The notes under the pieces are model-generated. The model saw nothing but the letters and a program-made list of their open reading frames with translations, had not been told where the DNA came from and ran no database searches. The position numbers were made by a program, and so were the translations under genes. A stretch of 64,000 nt of DNA from Henningerozyma blattae CBS 6284 (taxonomy: Eukaryota; Ascomycota; Saccharomycetes; Saccharomycetales; Saccharomycetaceae), in the NCBI RefSeq assembly GCF_000315915.1, contig NC_020189.1:992001-1056000 (forward strand), written 5' to 3'. This document shows, in pieces, positions 30,529 to 41,147 of this stretch (its first letter is position 1; the number at the start of each line of letters is the position of its first letter).

Positions 30529-30534
30529 ACGCGT
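30529..30534. promoter_or_regulatory. MCB-type box (ACGCGT) upstream of BEM3
   Basis: A perfect ACGCGT about 375 bp upstream of the BEM3 ATG. It is rather far for an MBF site and could be chance. Confidence 0.3.
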
Positions 30535-30908
30535 GTCAATTTAAGGGAGTTAGAGGTTCTGTTTAACGTGTGCCATTTACTGTATAATTTGGACTAGTTT
30601 TGGCCATTGTAGGACGTTCCAAAAGATTGTAGAAAGAGAAAAAAAATATAATAATTATACATTCAAAAAATAGATAAAATAGGGATTCATACCGCAATTT
30701 AACTCTAAAATAGACATTCACAAGGTTATTAGCCAAGAGGTTAGCAGCATACTACGATTTTTTTCTTTAATATATTGAAGGTTTTTTTAAACAAGAATTC
30801 TTTTCAAACACATCATCAGTTGAAAATAAATTATAAAAAATATAAGATTTCAACGTATAAAGGGGTTACACAGGCACACAAAAGCCACATACAAACATTT
30901 AGATAACT

Positions 30909-33900
30909 ATGGATCTTAGACAACAGAAACAGAACACTAGCGATACTACGTTACAATTATTGGCCCAGTATAATGATCACATCTCGCAGAGAGATAAAAC
31001 TATAGAAGATATTGAGGGGACAAGCAACGAGTCGTCTGAAGATTCAGAATTGACACATGACGAGTTATTCAAAGAAAACGTGAGGCTAACTTTGCAATTG
31101 AAACGTCAAGAGACTGAATTGAAAGATTTACAGAGGGTTATAGAGGCTCTTACAAAGAGAAACCAATCTTTTGAGAATAACAGTGGCCCTAGTGGTGAAG
31201 CTTCCTATAGTCATTCCCATGGCCATTCAGATTCGGTATCAAGCGCCCATACTCACGTATATACTCATTCACGTTCCAAGTCTACTTCAATAAGTAGTAA
31301 TCATACTTTAACACAGCCGAATGTACAATCGACTTCTCATTCAAAATCTATATCAAATGCTAGCTCACTATCGACACCCGTTGCACCAGCAAGATCTACT
31401 CAAAGACGTATGTCTAGAGGCCATTCTCGTTCCAATACTAATGATTCAAAGATCTCTAATAAAACACCCTCTACAAATAATAATGCTATTACTACAAGTG
31501 GTGGCAGCTTCATTGAATTGGATGAGGATTTAAATTCTGCACCACAGATTTCTATTTCAAGCGACACAGATTCTCATTCACAAATCCCTCATATGACTAC
31601 AAAACAAACTATATTAGCACCAGATGATCCTTTAAGCACTACAAACAGTACCACAACCACAACTACTAATGTAGACAACTTATTATCTCCTTCTCGTTCT
31701 CCACAAAATTCAAATAGATATACATCTGTTATTAATAACCATTTACATTCTCCTTTAAGTATTAATTATAATTCAGATACAAACCCAAACTCAATTGATA
31801 ATAACCATATTGGAAATTTCAATGATTCTCCCAAGATTGAAGATATATTAAATAGTCCAATTTCTAATATAAATATAAAGAGAAAATCACTATCAAGAGC
31901 AAATTCTCATTCAAAATTAGATACAAATTCTCCAAAAAATTCAAATTTACAATTAGATACAAGAAGAAAATCCATTTCTGGTACGACTGTGGACTTATCA
32001 CCTATTAGTTCTCCAATAAGGAAAATACCACCGCCATCATCACCGATTAGAAGAACTTCGTCAGCTACATCTGATACTAAATTGGGATCACCTGCAAAGA
32101 TAAAACAAACTTCAGATTTACAAATGACTTCAAATGATGCCGAATCCCCAACAAAAAAATCTTCTCATTATAAACTTCAACCAAAAGAGTTAATAAATGA
32201 TTTAGAATTGAAGACAATGAAATCTATAGATAGCTTATCAAACCATTCATTAAGTATTGCAACCACTGCCATTAATACTACTGCATCCACATTACAAATT
32301 CCTGCTAATAAATTAAAGACAAGAGTACATTCAAGTAGTATTTCAAGCACGAAATCAAAATCAGTTAGTGCAAAATCCGATGCTCCTTTATATGTTCATC
32401 CAGAAGAATTCGATTCAATTAGAGTTGAAACAACAAGTACCCTATTTATCACTTCAGATTCGATTTCATCATCTTCTTCAAGTTCAACTTTAAGTGCAAG
32501 TAACAACACTCAACCTGGTAATATTAGTCCAACCACAACAGAATCGTCGACTTTGTTAAGTGTTATTGATAAAAAGAGAGGTACATTAATGTTTGAATGT
32601 TCCAAATCATTAAAAAAATTAATCCAATTAAATGATTATTTGAAGACTCATCTAATGGGTTCAAATATCCCATCAATTCCTAATAGATGTTTATTCAATA
32701 CAACGATGCCAACTAAAGTCGATATTAGAAGAGAAGAATTAAATAAATTCTTCTCAAATCTGTTAGCAATTCAAAGTATGCCTACTCAAGTTGGACTTTT
32801 CATTGCAAAGTTTTTAAGCACAGATATTATTCAAAAAACTCCAATCTTTAAAAATTCTCTCAAGGAAGGTTCATTAATTTTACGCAGGCCTAAAGCCATT
32901 GGTTCTGCAGTTAACTGGAGATTACGTTATGGGAATTTACATGGAAATTTATTAGAATTATATGAAAAAGATCAATTAACTGAAACTATTATACTTAAAA
33001 ACTGTACTTTAGAATTAATTCCTAATATCCCAGAAGATAAACATGGTACTAAAAATGGATTTCTTTTATCAGAACATAAAAAAGCTGGTCTTACAAATAC
33101 CTCAAAATATTTTATTTGTACTGAGACTCCAAGAGAAAGAGAAAGTTGGGTTACTCATATTAGTCAAATCATTGATCATGGTTCCAATTATCATTCTACA
33201 AATACAAGTAGAGAGAATTCAAATTCAATATCAAAACCACAACAACTCACAATAACTAGTGGCATCACCAACCCTAATATTGAACATACTAACCAACAAT
33301 TGCAATCTCAGAAGTTTGCTAGTAAAGATTCAAGTAGACATAATTTAACTGACATGAATGAAATAAATTCTCAACAAGATACACAACTAGAAGATTCAAA
33401 AGCTGAGCTAGATAGAGATAATAAAAGGAATAAGATGAGAAGTCTATTTATTTTCAAGAAATTAGGACAATCTGGTGACGATGTAGAAAATGAGCCTCTA
33501 CCAAATATTGAACATGATCATAGGTCCATTAATATGCAAAAATCATTTTCATCAAGTGGTACAGCAGGTTCAAATTCTTCTGAAAATGTAATATTCGGTG
33601 CCCCATTAGAAAGAGCCTTACAGACAAGCTCAAACCTTTATCAAGGTATTTATAAAATTCCAAGTGTTGTTTATAGATGTTTGGAATATCTATACAAAAA
33701 TAGAGCTGTATCCGAACAGGGAATTTTCAGATTAAGTGGTTCTAGTTCATTAATGAAATCATTACAAGAACAATTTGAATTAAAGCATGACATCGATTTA
33801 TATAATTATAATGAACATTTGGAACAAGAACATAAAAATACTCCAAGCACATGTATAGACATTCATACAGTCAGTGGTTTATTGAAATTATATTTTAGAA

Positions 33901-34265
33901 CCTTACCTCATTCGATCTTTGGTGATGATAATTATAAAACATTTCTTCACGCAGCAGAAGAAAATCCAAAGAATCCTGCTCAAGTTGCATTAAATTTTCA
34001 ACAAATCATAGGATCTGGCCAGATTCATAAAGATTACATATCATTAATGTATTCATTATTTGAATTACTTTTAAGAATTAATAAAAATAAAGATATTAAC
34101 AAAATGTCCATTAAAAATATTTGCATTGTATTTTCACCAACTTTGAATATCCCAATTAATATTTTACAACCATTGATAGTTGATTTTGATTGTATTTTTA
34201 ACAAAAAAGAACCAATTGATGATTCTTTAAGAGATATAGTGGACGTCCATATTCCTCATGCATAG
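30909..34265 (+). CDS. BEM3: Rho GTPase-activating protein Bem3 (Cdc42 GAP), 1118 aa
   Basis: A GAP for Cdc42 in bud-site polarity and septin assembly. There is an N-terminal coiled coil (about 45-95), a long Ser/Thr/Asn-rich region with many Ser-Pro sites (such as SPISSPIRK and PPSSPIRR), a PX-like domain (about 495-645), a PH domain (about 650-760: KEGSLILRRP ... WVTHISQII) and a C-terminal RhoGAP domain (about 895-1115). The arginine finger is R941 in GIFRLSGS. Domain order and length match S. cerevisiae Bem3 (1128). HOS3 is convergent downstream, as YPL115C-YPL116W. Confidence 0.96.
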   Translation: MDLRQQKQNTSDTTLQLLAQYNDHISQRDKTIEDIEGTSNESSEDSELTHDELFKENVRLTLQLKRQETELKDLQRVIEALTKRNQSFENNSGPSGEASYSHSHGHSDSVSSAHTHVYTHSRSKSTSISSNHTLTQPNVQSTSHSKSISNASSLSTPVAPARSTQRRMSRGHSRSNTNDSKISNKTPSTNNNAITTSGGSFIELDEDLNSAPQISISSDTDSHSQIPHMTTKQTILAPDDPLSTTNSTTTTTTNVDNLLSPSRSPQNSNRYTSVINNHLHSPLSINYNSDTNPNSIDNNHIGNFNDSPKIEDILNSPISNINIKRKSLSRANSHSKLDTNSPKNSNLQLDTRRKSISGTTVDLSPISSPIRKIPPPSSPIRRTSSATSDTKLGSPAKIKQTSDLQMTSNDAESPTKKSSHYKLQPKELINDLELKTMKSIDSLSNHSLSIATTAINTTASTLQIPANKLKTRVHSSSISSTKSKSVSAKSDAPLYVHPEEFDSIRVETTSTLFITSDSISSSSSSSTLSASNNTQPGNISPTTTESSTLLSVIDKKRGTLMFECSKSLKKLIQLNDYLKTHLMGSNIPSIPNRCLFNTTMPTKVDIRREELNKFFSNLLAIQSMPTQVGLFIAKFLSTDIIQKTPIFKNSLKEGSLILRRPKAIGSAVNWRLRYGNLHGNLLELYEKDQLTETIILKNCTLELIPNIPEDKHGTKNGFLLSEHKKAGLTNTSKYFICTETPRERESWVTHISQIIDHGSNYHSTNTSRENSNSISKPQQLTITSGITNPNIEHTNQQLQSQKFASKDSSRHNLTDMNEINSQQDTQLEDSKAELDRDNKRNKMRSLFIFKKLGQSGDDVENEPLPNIEHDHRSINMQKSFSSSGTAGSNSSENVIFGAPLERALQTSSNLYQGIYKIPSVVYRCLEYLYKNRAVSEQGIFRLSGSSSLMKSLQEQFELKHDIDLYNYNEHLEQEHKNTPSTCIDIHTVSGLLKLYFRTLPHSIFGDDNYKTFLHAAEENPKNPAQVALNFQQIIGSGQIHKDYISLMYSLFELLLRINKNKDINKMSIKNICIVFSPTLNIPINILQPLIVDFDCIFNKKEPIDDSLRDIVDVHIPHA

Positions 34266-34668
34266 TCTCTTTCCTGTATTCATTTTATGATAAACATTCC
34301 TTCTAGATCTTTTTAATTTTTAAAAAGGTACTTCATTTAATTTTTTACTCATTTAATTTTTTTTCTGGTTTTGGTTTTTATCCTTTATAACAACATTATT
34401 TTATAACAAGTGCATTTTCATTTAGTGATTTTTTTTTATTTTAATTTTCTATATACCCCCCCCAATACTCTATTTTATTTTTTTACTAAGAATGCATTAT
34501 ATTATATGCTTAAATAAATCTAAAGAAAATAAAAATATAATATTAAAAAGGAATAAAGTTGTGTAGAAATACATTATGGTGTATATTTATTGATCAAAAT
34601 TTATAGTTTGTGTGTCGGGAATTAAAGTTTTGTAAAAATATAGTAAAAAAAAACTAGAATAGAAGTAT
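34266..34668. other. Convergent spacer, BEM3 and HOS3
   Basis: 403 bp of T-rich DNA between two 3' ends, with a C8 run near 34457. No other feature. Confidence 0.6.
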
Positions 34669-36753
34669 TTACCATCTTGCACCACTTCTGGTGCTATGCT
34701 GCTGAAATCTTCTTGGCGTAACATGAGAAATCATAGATATGTCACTATCGTCGTAATTTAAAATTGTTCTATTTGGTTTTTGAGAGTTATTAGATTTTCT
34801 TGTACTAGAAGATGATTTTTGTTTCTGCTTTTGCTTTTGAGTGGTGTTATCATAATCATTATTATCATCATCGTTATCAGAATATGCAAGTTCTAAAGTT
34901 TCTAAATGTCTCGATATATCATCAATGGTAATATCTTCAACTGTACGGTTAAACGTTTTATTTAACTGTTCATCATAAACATAATCATCATCATCTTCTT
35001 CATCATCACTTGGTAAATCTTGTTTAGAGAATGGAACAGAATGTAAACCGCTTGATGTGACACGCCTTCTGCTATTGGTTTGTGATGTAATAATATTGTT
35101 TTCCTTTTTCATCGATTCTGCCAATAGTAAGTTTTTCTGTAATGCATCATTTTCTGAAGTTTGTTGTCTTGGTGATGATGATGATGTCTTTTTAGCATCA
35201 TGTGATCTTGTTATTCTTTGTGTGACTCGCTCGTTAGTAGTTACATTCTTTCTTAAATCATCAACAATCGAGGTTTCATATTCAGGAATCATTGATCTTC
35301 CTAATCTTATTACTTCTTCAGCCCATATTCTAATTACATCTCTTGATTTTTTTGTTTTATAAGGTTTCCAATGAGGTTTACAACCACGAACAATTTCCTT
35401 AACAACTTGTTCTGAACCCCATTCATTAATCCAGTTTTGATTTTGGAACCCAATCAAATGGGCAAAAACACCAGAGGTAAGAGCTTTATCAGAATAGCCA
35501 CCTTCCAATAAAGATAAAACTTTACCTTGACAATGAATTTGAGCCAATTTTAGAGCATCTTTAGTAAACATTGTGTAAAAATTTGTTGGGACATTAACAT
35601 TATGCCTTTGCATAGAAGTTTGCTCATATTCAGAAGCATCAAAACCTGCACTAATAACCACTAAACCTTTAAAAGGTTTACCCTCTTGTGCCATTTGGTA
35701 TTTTGCATTTCTAAAATAATCATCTGCCTTTGCAAATAAAGTTCTATATTTTGATTGATATAATTTTTGAAAATCTTCTTCAGTATTCCATGGAGATAAA
35801 TGAATATTCCAAATATTTAAATCATGACCATCCATGATACAAGTAGATGCGTTTCTAATATTTACTTTTGTTGCATAGCCAGTTTCAGTAGGAAATGAAT
35901 TAATATCATGCATTGAAAAATACCCCACTTTGGGAAATTCAGCAAATTTTTTGCCAAAATCATCATAACCTTCTGAACCTTCAGGCTCATCTTCAGACCT
36001 AAACCCTGCTCTTTTCCAGCAGATATCTTGGGTACCATCGCCGTGATGCAAATCGAAATCCAAGATTACTGCGTGAGTAATGCCGTAATGATCAGCAGCG
36101 TATTCAATTGAAATATGGGCATTATTTAATAGACAAAATCCAGAAGGGGTAGCAACTTTACAATGATGACCCGGTGGTCGTATTGCTACAAATGCTCTAT
36201 TACAGATGTGTTCAGGTGATGGACCATTGAATATTGAATCTATACCAGTTTCAATTGCAGCAATACTACCTTCTAAGGCTTCAATTGTCTTCGAACTTAA
36301 ATAAATATCACCTGCATTCCAATTATCAGGAACTTCAATTTCATTATTTTGTAATTTAGTATCAGCTTGCTTACAAATCTCCAATAAATTTCTTGGCCAA
36401 TCATTACCATGAACTTTTAAAACGTGTGGAGATAATAAGGATGATTTTTTATAATGAGAAGATTTTAAAGTGAATAAAGCAGGATACATGGTAATAGCTG
36501 CTGCAATACCTAATGAGGATGCCAAGAGTCTTTCAGGTCTCTCCACAATAGTCTTTTTATAGGATTTACTAACCCAATCTCTTGGAAATACATGTTTTAA
36601 TGAATAAGGTGATAATACTACCACAGCCTTGGCAGATTCCGGGATCTGTGAAGCAGCCCTGGCTGCAGATATAACATTTGGATTGTTTTGAACAAACGAT
36701 TGGAATTGCTTATGAAATCTGTACAATGGGTCTTGAGTAGTAGACGTTGACAT
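34669..36753 (-). CDS. HOS3: Histone deacetylase Hos3, 694 aa
   Basis: A zinc-dependent class II-like deacetylase that in S. cerevisiae is found at the bud neck and daughter nuclear pores and acts as a trichostatin-resistant homodimer. Catalytic-domain motifs are RPPGHHC (192-198, active-site His pair) and DFDLHHGDGTQD (232-243, including metal ligands), followed by VISAGFDASEYE and LLEGGYSDKAL. The C-terminal 180 residues are disordered with acidic and Lys/Gln stretches. The length equals S. cerevisiae Hos3 (697). Convergence with BEM3 is conserved. Confidence 0.97.
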   Translation of the reverse strand: MSTSTTQDPLYRFHKQFQSFVQNNPNVISAARAASQIPESAKAVVVLSPYSLKHVFPRDWVSKSYKKTIVERPERLLASSLGIAAAITMYPALFTLKSSHYKKSSLLSPHVLKVHGNDWPRNLLEICKQADTKLQNNEIEVPDNWNAGDIYLSSKTIEALEGSIAAIETGIDSIFNGPSPEHICNRAFVAIRPPGHHCKVATPSGFCLLNNAHISIEYAADHYGITHAVILDFDLHHGDGTQDICWKRAGFRSEDEPEGSEGYDDFGKKFAEFPKVGYFSMHDINSFPTETGYATKVNIRNASTCIMDGHDLNIWNIHLSPWNTEEDFQKLYQSKYRTLFAKADDYFRNAKYQMAQEGKPFKGLVVISAGFDASEYEQTSMQRHNVNVPTNFYTMFTKDALKLAQIHCQGKVLSLLEGGYSDKALTSGVFAHLIGFQNQNWINEWGSEQVVKEIVRGCKPHWKPYKTKKSRDVIRIWAEEVIRLGRSMIPEYETSIVDDLRKNVTTNERVTQRITRSHDAKKTSSSSPRQQTSENDALQKNLLLAESMKKENNIITSQTNSRRRVTSSGLHSVPFSKQDLPSDDEEDDDDYVYDEQLNKTFNRTVEDITIDDISRHLETLELAYSDNDDDNNDYDNTTQKQKQKQKSSSSTRKSNNSQKPNRTILNYDDSDISMISHVTPRRFQQHSTRSGARW

Positions 36754-37922
36754 GGTTAATACATAAGTTTGTGAAAGGTATTAAAGGTTAAAAGGCAGAC
36801 AATTTCTGAAAGAAAGAAAAATTCAAATGGATGCAATGAAAAAATTAAAAAGAAATGAAAAGAACCAAAAATCAGGTATTATTTTTTAAAAAAAGTAGAA
36901 ATGAATAGAATAAAATGATTGGAAGTAATGTTAATTTCGTCCCTTGCTATATTATAATGATTGAATGGAGCAAGAGGAAAAGCTAATGAGAAAAAAAAAT
37001 ATCAAATGCAAAAAAAATATGAAAAGCAAACTACTTCCTTAAACAGTGCCTGAAAAAAACAAACCTCAACTATGTAAGTTTATAGAAACAAAAAATGAAT
37101 GCTAGTTATAAAAGAAGAAGAAAAAAATTTGCTATTTTTTTTCGTTGTCTTCTCCTGTTTCTATAATATCTTAAAAATTAAACCGTTGATTATTCAATAT
37201 CTGTAATGAATGAATAGAGGAACGATGTTTAAAATAGACTGTTAATTACAAACCTTTATTTGGTACTTAATTAAAATGTTAAAACACAGACGCAAACACA
37301 AAAAATATATATATATATATATAGAATTCTTCTTAACTTTGGTAATTGAAGGACTGTATCCCGTTAAATTAACGATGAGTCGTTTCTATGGATGATGAAT
37401 GAGGGATCTAGTATATAAATAGCGCTGTAGTTTTGGATATTTCTTTCCACTATTTATTTTGTAAATATTTTCATTTATCGTTTTGGCATATTTATCTATT
37501 CTCAACGTCTTTTATTTATCTTTGACCAAATTGGGCTAGAAATCGATGCCTGAAAAAAAATGCCCAAAAAGGTAATAATGTTTTGTGGTAAGATTTCAAA
37601 CAGACCAGCAAATTCTACAAGGAGAGTGGAGGTTACTTAGTTAGGATTTAGTGAAAAGTCGTGATAATTCGTAATAGAAAACAATTAAAGAATAGAAAGG
37701 TGGGAAAAGTTTATAGAAATTAAAGAGAGACTAAAAGTCACATATGTACGGGTGTATTACTTCCATTTATGGACACACGTCTTGGTGATGTCAGAAATAA
37801 TATTGATATAAAATTAATGATTTTTTTTTCAAAAATTAAATATTTATAGAAAAATATATATATATATATATTGGGATAGATACTAAGATAAGATGGGGTG
37901 TGGTAAAAGAATAGATATATTC
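36754..37922. other. Spacer, HOS3 5' side to BFR1 3' side
   Basis: 1.17 kb with two (TA)n tracts (37306-37323, 37856-37871) and A-rich DNA. IDI1 and MRP51, expected next to HOS3 from one S. cerevisiae sister region, are absent, and I see no remains of either. Confidence 0.6.
37306..37323 (+). repeat. (TA)n microsatellite
   Basis: Nine TA dinucleotides in the HOS3-BFR1 spacer. Confidence 0.85.
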
Positions 37923-39368
37923 TTAGTTTGCTTCAGTGGCAACAGCTTTGGCTTCAGCTTCAGCTTGTTCTTTAGCTCTCTTTTCAGCCAATTCCTTCTT
38001 GATTTGTTCTTCTTTAGTCTTAAAAGCCAAGTTCAATTTAGCAATTTCAGCTTCAACAGCAGCAATGTTCTTTTCAGTTTGTTCATCTTGTTTAGTCAAG
38101 AATTCTTCATGTTTAGCTTTCAATTGTTCAATAGTCTTAGGGGCATCTTCTTTTTGAGTTGGAACAGTAACGTCCAATTCAGCCAAGACAGCAATCAAAG
38201 AGGCTTCTAAAGTAAATTTACCAGAAGCATCAGCTGTGGATGAAGCTGGAGCATTGTTATGAGCCTTTTTCTTATGTTTTTTAGATTTGGATTGTGGAGT
38301 ATTTGTGAAAACTTCTTGCTTTTTAATTGGAACTAAAGTATCATCTTCCACAGTCTTGATAGCAACATGCTTGTTGATAGATAAATTATTTGGATCATTG
38401 GATTCAAAGAAGTCTTTTGTTGGTTTAACATAAGTTGGATCCAAAGCTTGTAAAGAGTTTTCAATGGCTTCAATTTCAAAAGTGAAAGCTGGCTTCTTAG
38501 CATGACTTAATCTTTCTTGTAATTTATCTAATTGAATATCTCTTGCTTGAATCAATTTAGATAATTTTTCATCTTCTTCACGCTTCAATCTTTCTTTTTC
38601 TAATTTTTGTTTGTAAGATTTGAATTCATTATCGAAATCATCTTGGATAGTTCTAATCTTTGACCAGATTTCATCTCTCTTACCGTATAATGTACTACGT
38701 TTATTGAATAATGATTGTCTCTTGTCATAGATGGATTGAGTCTTGGATTGGATATCATTCAAATCCTTTTGAGTTTCATCGAATTTAGAAGATAATTCTT
38801 TAGGATTCATGGCATTCAATTGAGATTTCAATTCAGTAATCTTAGTCTTGTCTTGTTCAATGGATTTTCTAATAGGTTCCACCAATAATAAATCTTTGTT
38901 GATCTTGTTCAACGATTGCATTTCTTTGACCAATAATTTTTCTTCTACCAAAGTTAAATCACCAGAAGAAATAGAATCTTCAATATCATTGATTCTTTGC
39001 TTGATTTCAGCAGTGGTTTGATATTTATTCTTCTTACCAATCTTATCGTTGATTTCATTGTTCTTTCTCTTTATAGAAGCATCCAAGGCTTTAATTGATT
39101 CATGAATTTCATTTCTCTTGGTCTTTAATTGTGCTTGAGTCTTGATAATAGATTTGGTTTGGTCATGCAACTTCTTTCTCTTTTCTTGTTCAGCTTCTGG
39201 GATTTGATAAGAATCGATTTGCTTCTTTATAGTGGCAATTTCCACATCGATTTTTTTCAATTGAGTTCTCAATACATCTAACTTTCTATCTCTTACTTGA
39301 GTATCAGGACGTTTGATTCTTTGGTAATTGTTCTTATTGTTGCTGTTGTTGTTGTTATTGTCAGCCAT
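37923..39368 (-). CDS. BFR1: mRNP/polysome-associated protein Bfr1, 481 aa
   Basis: An RNA-binding, coiled-coil protein on polysomes and the ER, implicated in secretion (brefeldin A resistance), P-body control and ploidy. Two long coiled coils cover about residues 25-290 (such as RKLDVLRTQLKKIDVEIATI). A conserved segment PAFTFEIEAIENSLQALDPTY lies near 300-320, and a third coiled coil with an Ala/Glu/Lys-rich end (AKEQAEAEAKAVATEAN) closes the protein. The length fits S. cerevisiae Bfr1 (470). Codon use looks more biased than in neighbours (for example repeated TTG, AAG, GCT), as expected for an abundant protein. Confidence 0.95.
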   Translation of the reverse strand: MADNNNNNSNNKNNYQRIKRPDTQVRDRKLDVLRTQLKKIDVEIATIKKQIDSYQIPEAEQEKRKKLHDQTKSIIKTQAQLKTKRNEIHESIKALDASIKRKNNEINDKIGKKNKYQTTAEIKQRINDIEDSISSGDLTLVEEKLLVKEMQSLNKINKDLLLVEPIRKSIEQDKTKITELKSQLNAMNPKELSSKFDETQKDLNDIQSKTQSIYDKRQSLFNKRSTLYGKRDEIWSKIRTIQDDFDNEFKSYKQKLEKERLKREEDEKLSKLIQARDIQLDKLQERLSHAKKPAFTFEIEAIENSLQALDPTYVKPTKDFFESNDPNNLSINKHVAIKTVEDDTLVPIKKQEVFTNTPQSKSKKHKKKAHNNAPASSTADASGKFTLEASLIAVLAELDVTVPTQKEDAPKTIEQLKAKHEEFLTKQDEQTEKNIAAVEAEIAKLNLAFKTKEEQIKKELAEKRAKEQAEAEAKAVATEAN

Positions 39369-39633
39369 GATTGAGTAATTAATTTCTATATTTCTTGAAG
39401 GGAATTGATGAAAGAACTATAAAGCAGAAAAGAAAAAAGAAAAAAAAAGATTCAAGCTTATTGAAAAGATTTATGTATAAATTTACAAAAACAAACAAAC
39501 TTGAAACCAATAAAAAATACTAATTTACAGCTTTAATGAAAAATTAAAAAAGTTACTGTTCAATTAACTTTACTTTACTTTGATTGTTTTTAAACGAAAC
39601 GAAGAAGAAATTTACAACGAAAACCAAAAAAAA

Positions 39634-39667
39634 AAAAATTAAAAATTAAAAATTAAAAATTAAAAAT
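39634..39667 (+). repeat. 7-bp tandem repeat, AAAAATT x4-5
   Basis: Four perfect copies of AAAAATT plus a partial fifth. Given the base composition this is less striking than the other heptamer arrays. Confidence 0.8.
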
Positions 39668-40345
39668 AAAAAAAGGCTAGAATCCTAACGAAGAAAAACA
39701 AGAACAACATAGGGTACATACCTACAAATTGAATTATTAGACGGGGGAAAACAACAATTAAATAGAATTAACAAGAGATTAGTCTACAAAATTAGAATCG
39801 AATCTTGGTCAATTCGAATTTAAAGCATTTACAGAGTGCACCGGGATATTCGACCAAAATTTGGTGATCCAGAATCCTAAAATTATAATTCTACAATTGA
39901 TTGAATTAAAAAAAAAAAATTTGATAGAGAAATGTTAAGAATCTATTGAAATTAATTTTGTTCGTAGGAATCTAAATCACAAATTGGGAATAAAATGAAA
40001 ACTTATTACAATAATATTAAAAAATTATCAAGACCAATTATAATTAATTTATGTAACGTTTCAATTGTTGTCGACGCCAAAATTTTGGTTACCTAGAAAT
40101 TGGCTTAGGGAAACTGTTCTTGGTTTAATGAAATTTATTTTCATTTTTTTTTTTCTTCATATTCAAAAGTTAAAAAAAAAAGAAAATTCTCGAAAAAGGT
40201 AAATTTTTTCAAATTTTCCAAAATTTTCAAAATTGTCTGACACAGAACACACTGCAGTCCAAAACAGGATACAAAGTCCAAAATAGGATATGAGAATACG
40301 TAAATTACTTTCCTTTTTAAGCAAAACGGTTTTTTTTGCTTGTAG

Positions 40346-40413
40346 CACGTGATATTGCAAAGTAAGGTCATGTGATCCAATTGAGAGTATACCACGTGAT
40401 GCGGTATCACGTG
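40346..40413. promoter_or_regulatory. Cluster of E-boxes (CACGTG x3, CATGTG x1)
   Basis: CACGTG occurs at 40346-40351, 40393-40398 and 40408-40413, and CATGTG at 40369-40374, all followed by AT. CACGTGAT is the reverse complement of ATCACGTG, a preferred site of Cbf1. The cluster is about 310-380 bp from the DEAD-box gene ATG and about 1 kb from BFR1. Confidence 0.5.
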
Positions 40414-40726
40414 ATAATACGGCTACAAAAAAAGAAAAGTGGGGCGGGTAAATATAGCGATGGGCGGCAAAATAGAATTTACCATTGAAGGTCACAAACT
40501 CATAGAAAGGTATAAAAATTATTAAACTTTGCCATTAGGATCATATTTTATTTGCCATTATGATTGTCTTGGTTTAACTTTGGTTTAGTATTAGAGAAGG
40601 GGTAAGCTATCATTGGAAAGAGAAGAAGACTATTTAGAAAGGGAAATAATTTACAAGTTTAAAAAAATTTGTGAATTTAGATAATTTCAAATATAGTTCA
40701 AGATTTCAAGATTTCAAGAGTTCACA

Positions 40727-41099
40727 ATGGTCAACGTTACTACTGAAAGAGTTGGTGTGGATAATACTACTGGTGATGCTATTTCTCAGGGTACAAATTA
40801 TTACCTTTCTTGGAGAAATAATTATTCTCGACCATGCATAAACTTGGAAGATGGAACTCCAGAAATCTCTTCAATTCCAAGATATTTTAATACTAATTGG
40901 GCAGAAAAGTTCATTAAAACTAATAATGAGTTTTGTAACATTAGTAACGAGGATAATGATAATAATGACAAAAGCAGTTTTGAGATGAATAATTTTAAAA
41001 CTACCTCAAAGCTACTAGACAATTCTAAATTAGCTGATAGTTCTTCTCCCATATCATATACTCAGAATTATACCAATGGTTATTTGAAATCTAATAATA

Positions 41100-41147
<48 letters not shown>

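Larger units (their letters stand above)
29839..30908. other. Spacer, SLK19 to BEM3
   Basis: 1.07 kb with a (CAAA)n tract at 29918-29938, a 7-bp repeat at 30241-30275 and an ACGCGT box at 30529. An ATG-started 69-residue frame at 30287-30496 has no recognisable similarity and I do not call it. In S. cerevisiae relatives LIP5 and MCA1 follow SLK19; neither is present. Confidence 0.6.
39369..40726. other. Divergent promoter region, BFR1 and the DEAD-box gene
   Basis: 1.36 kb between two start codons. It holds a 7-bp repeat (39634-39667), A/T-rich tracts, and a cluster of three CACGTG boxes plus a CATGTG box (40346-40413). No further gene can be supported. Confidence 0.65.

Noticed and set aside
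40340..40420. CDEI-like CACGTG boxes as a centromere
   Set aside because: No CCGAA-type CDEIII or AT-rich CDEII of proper length on either side.
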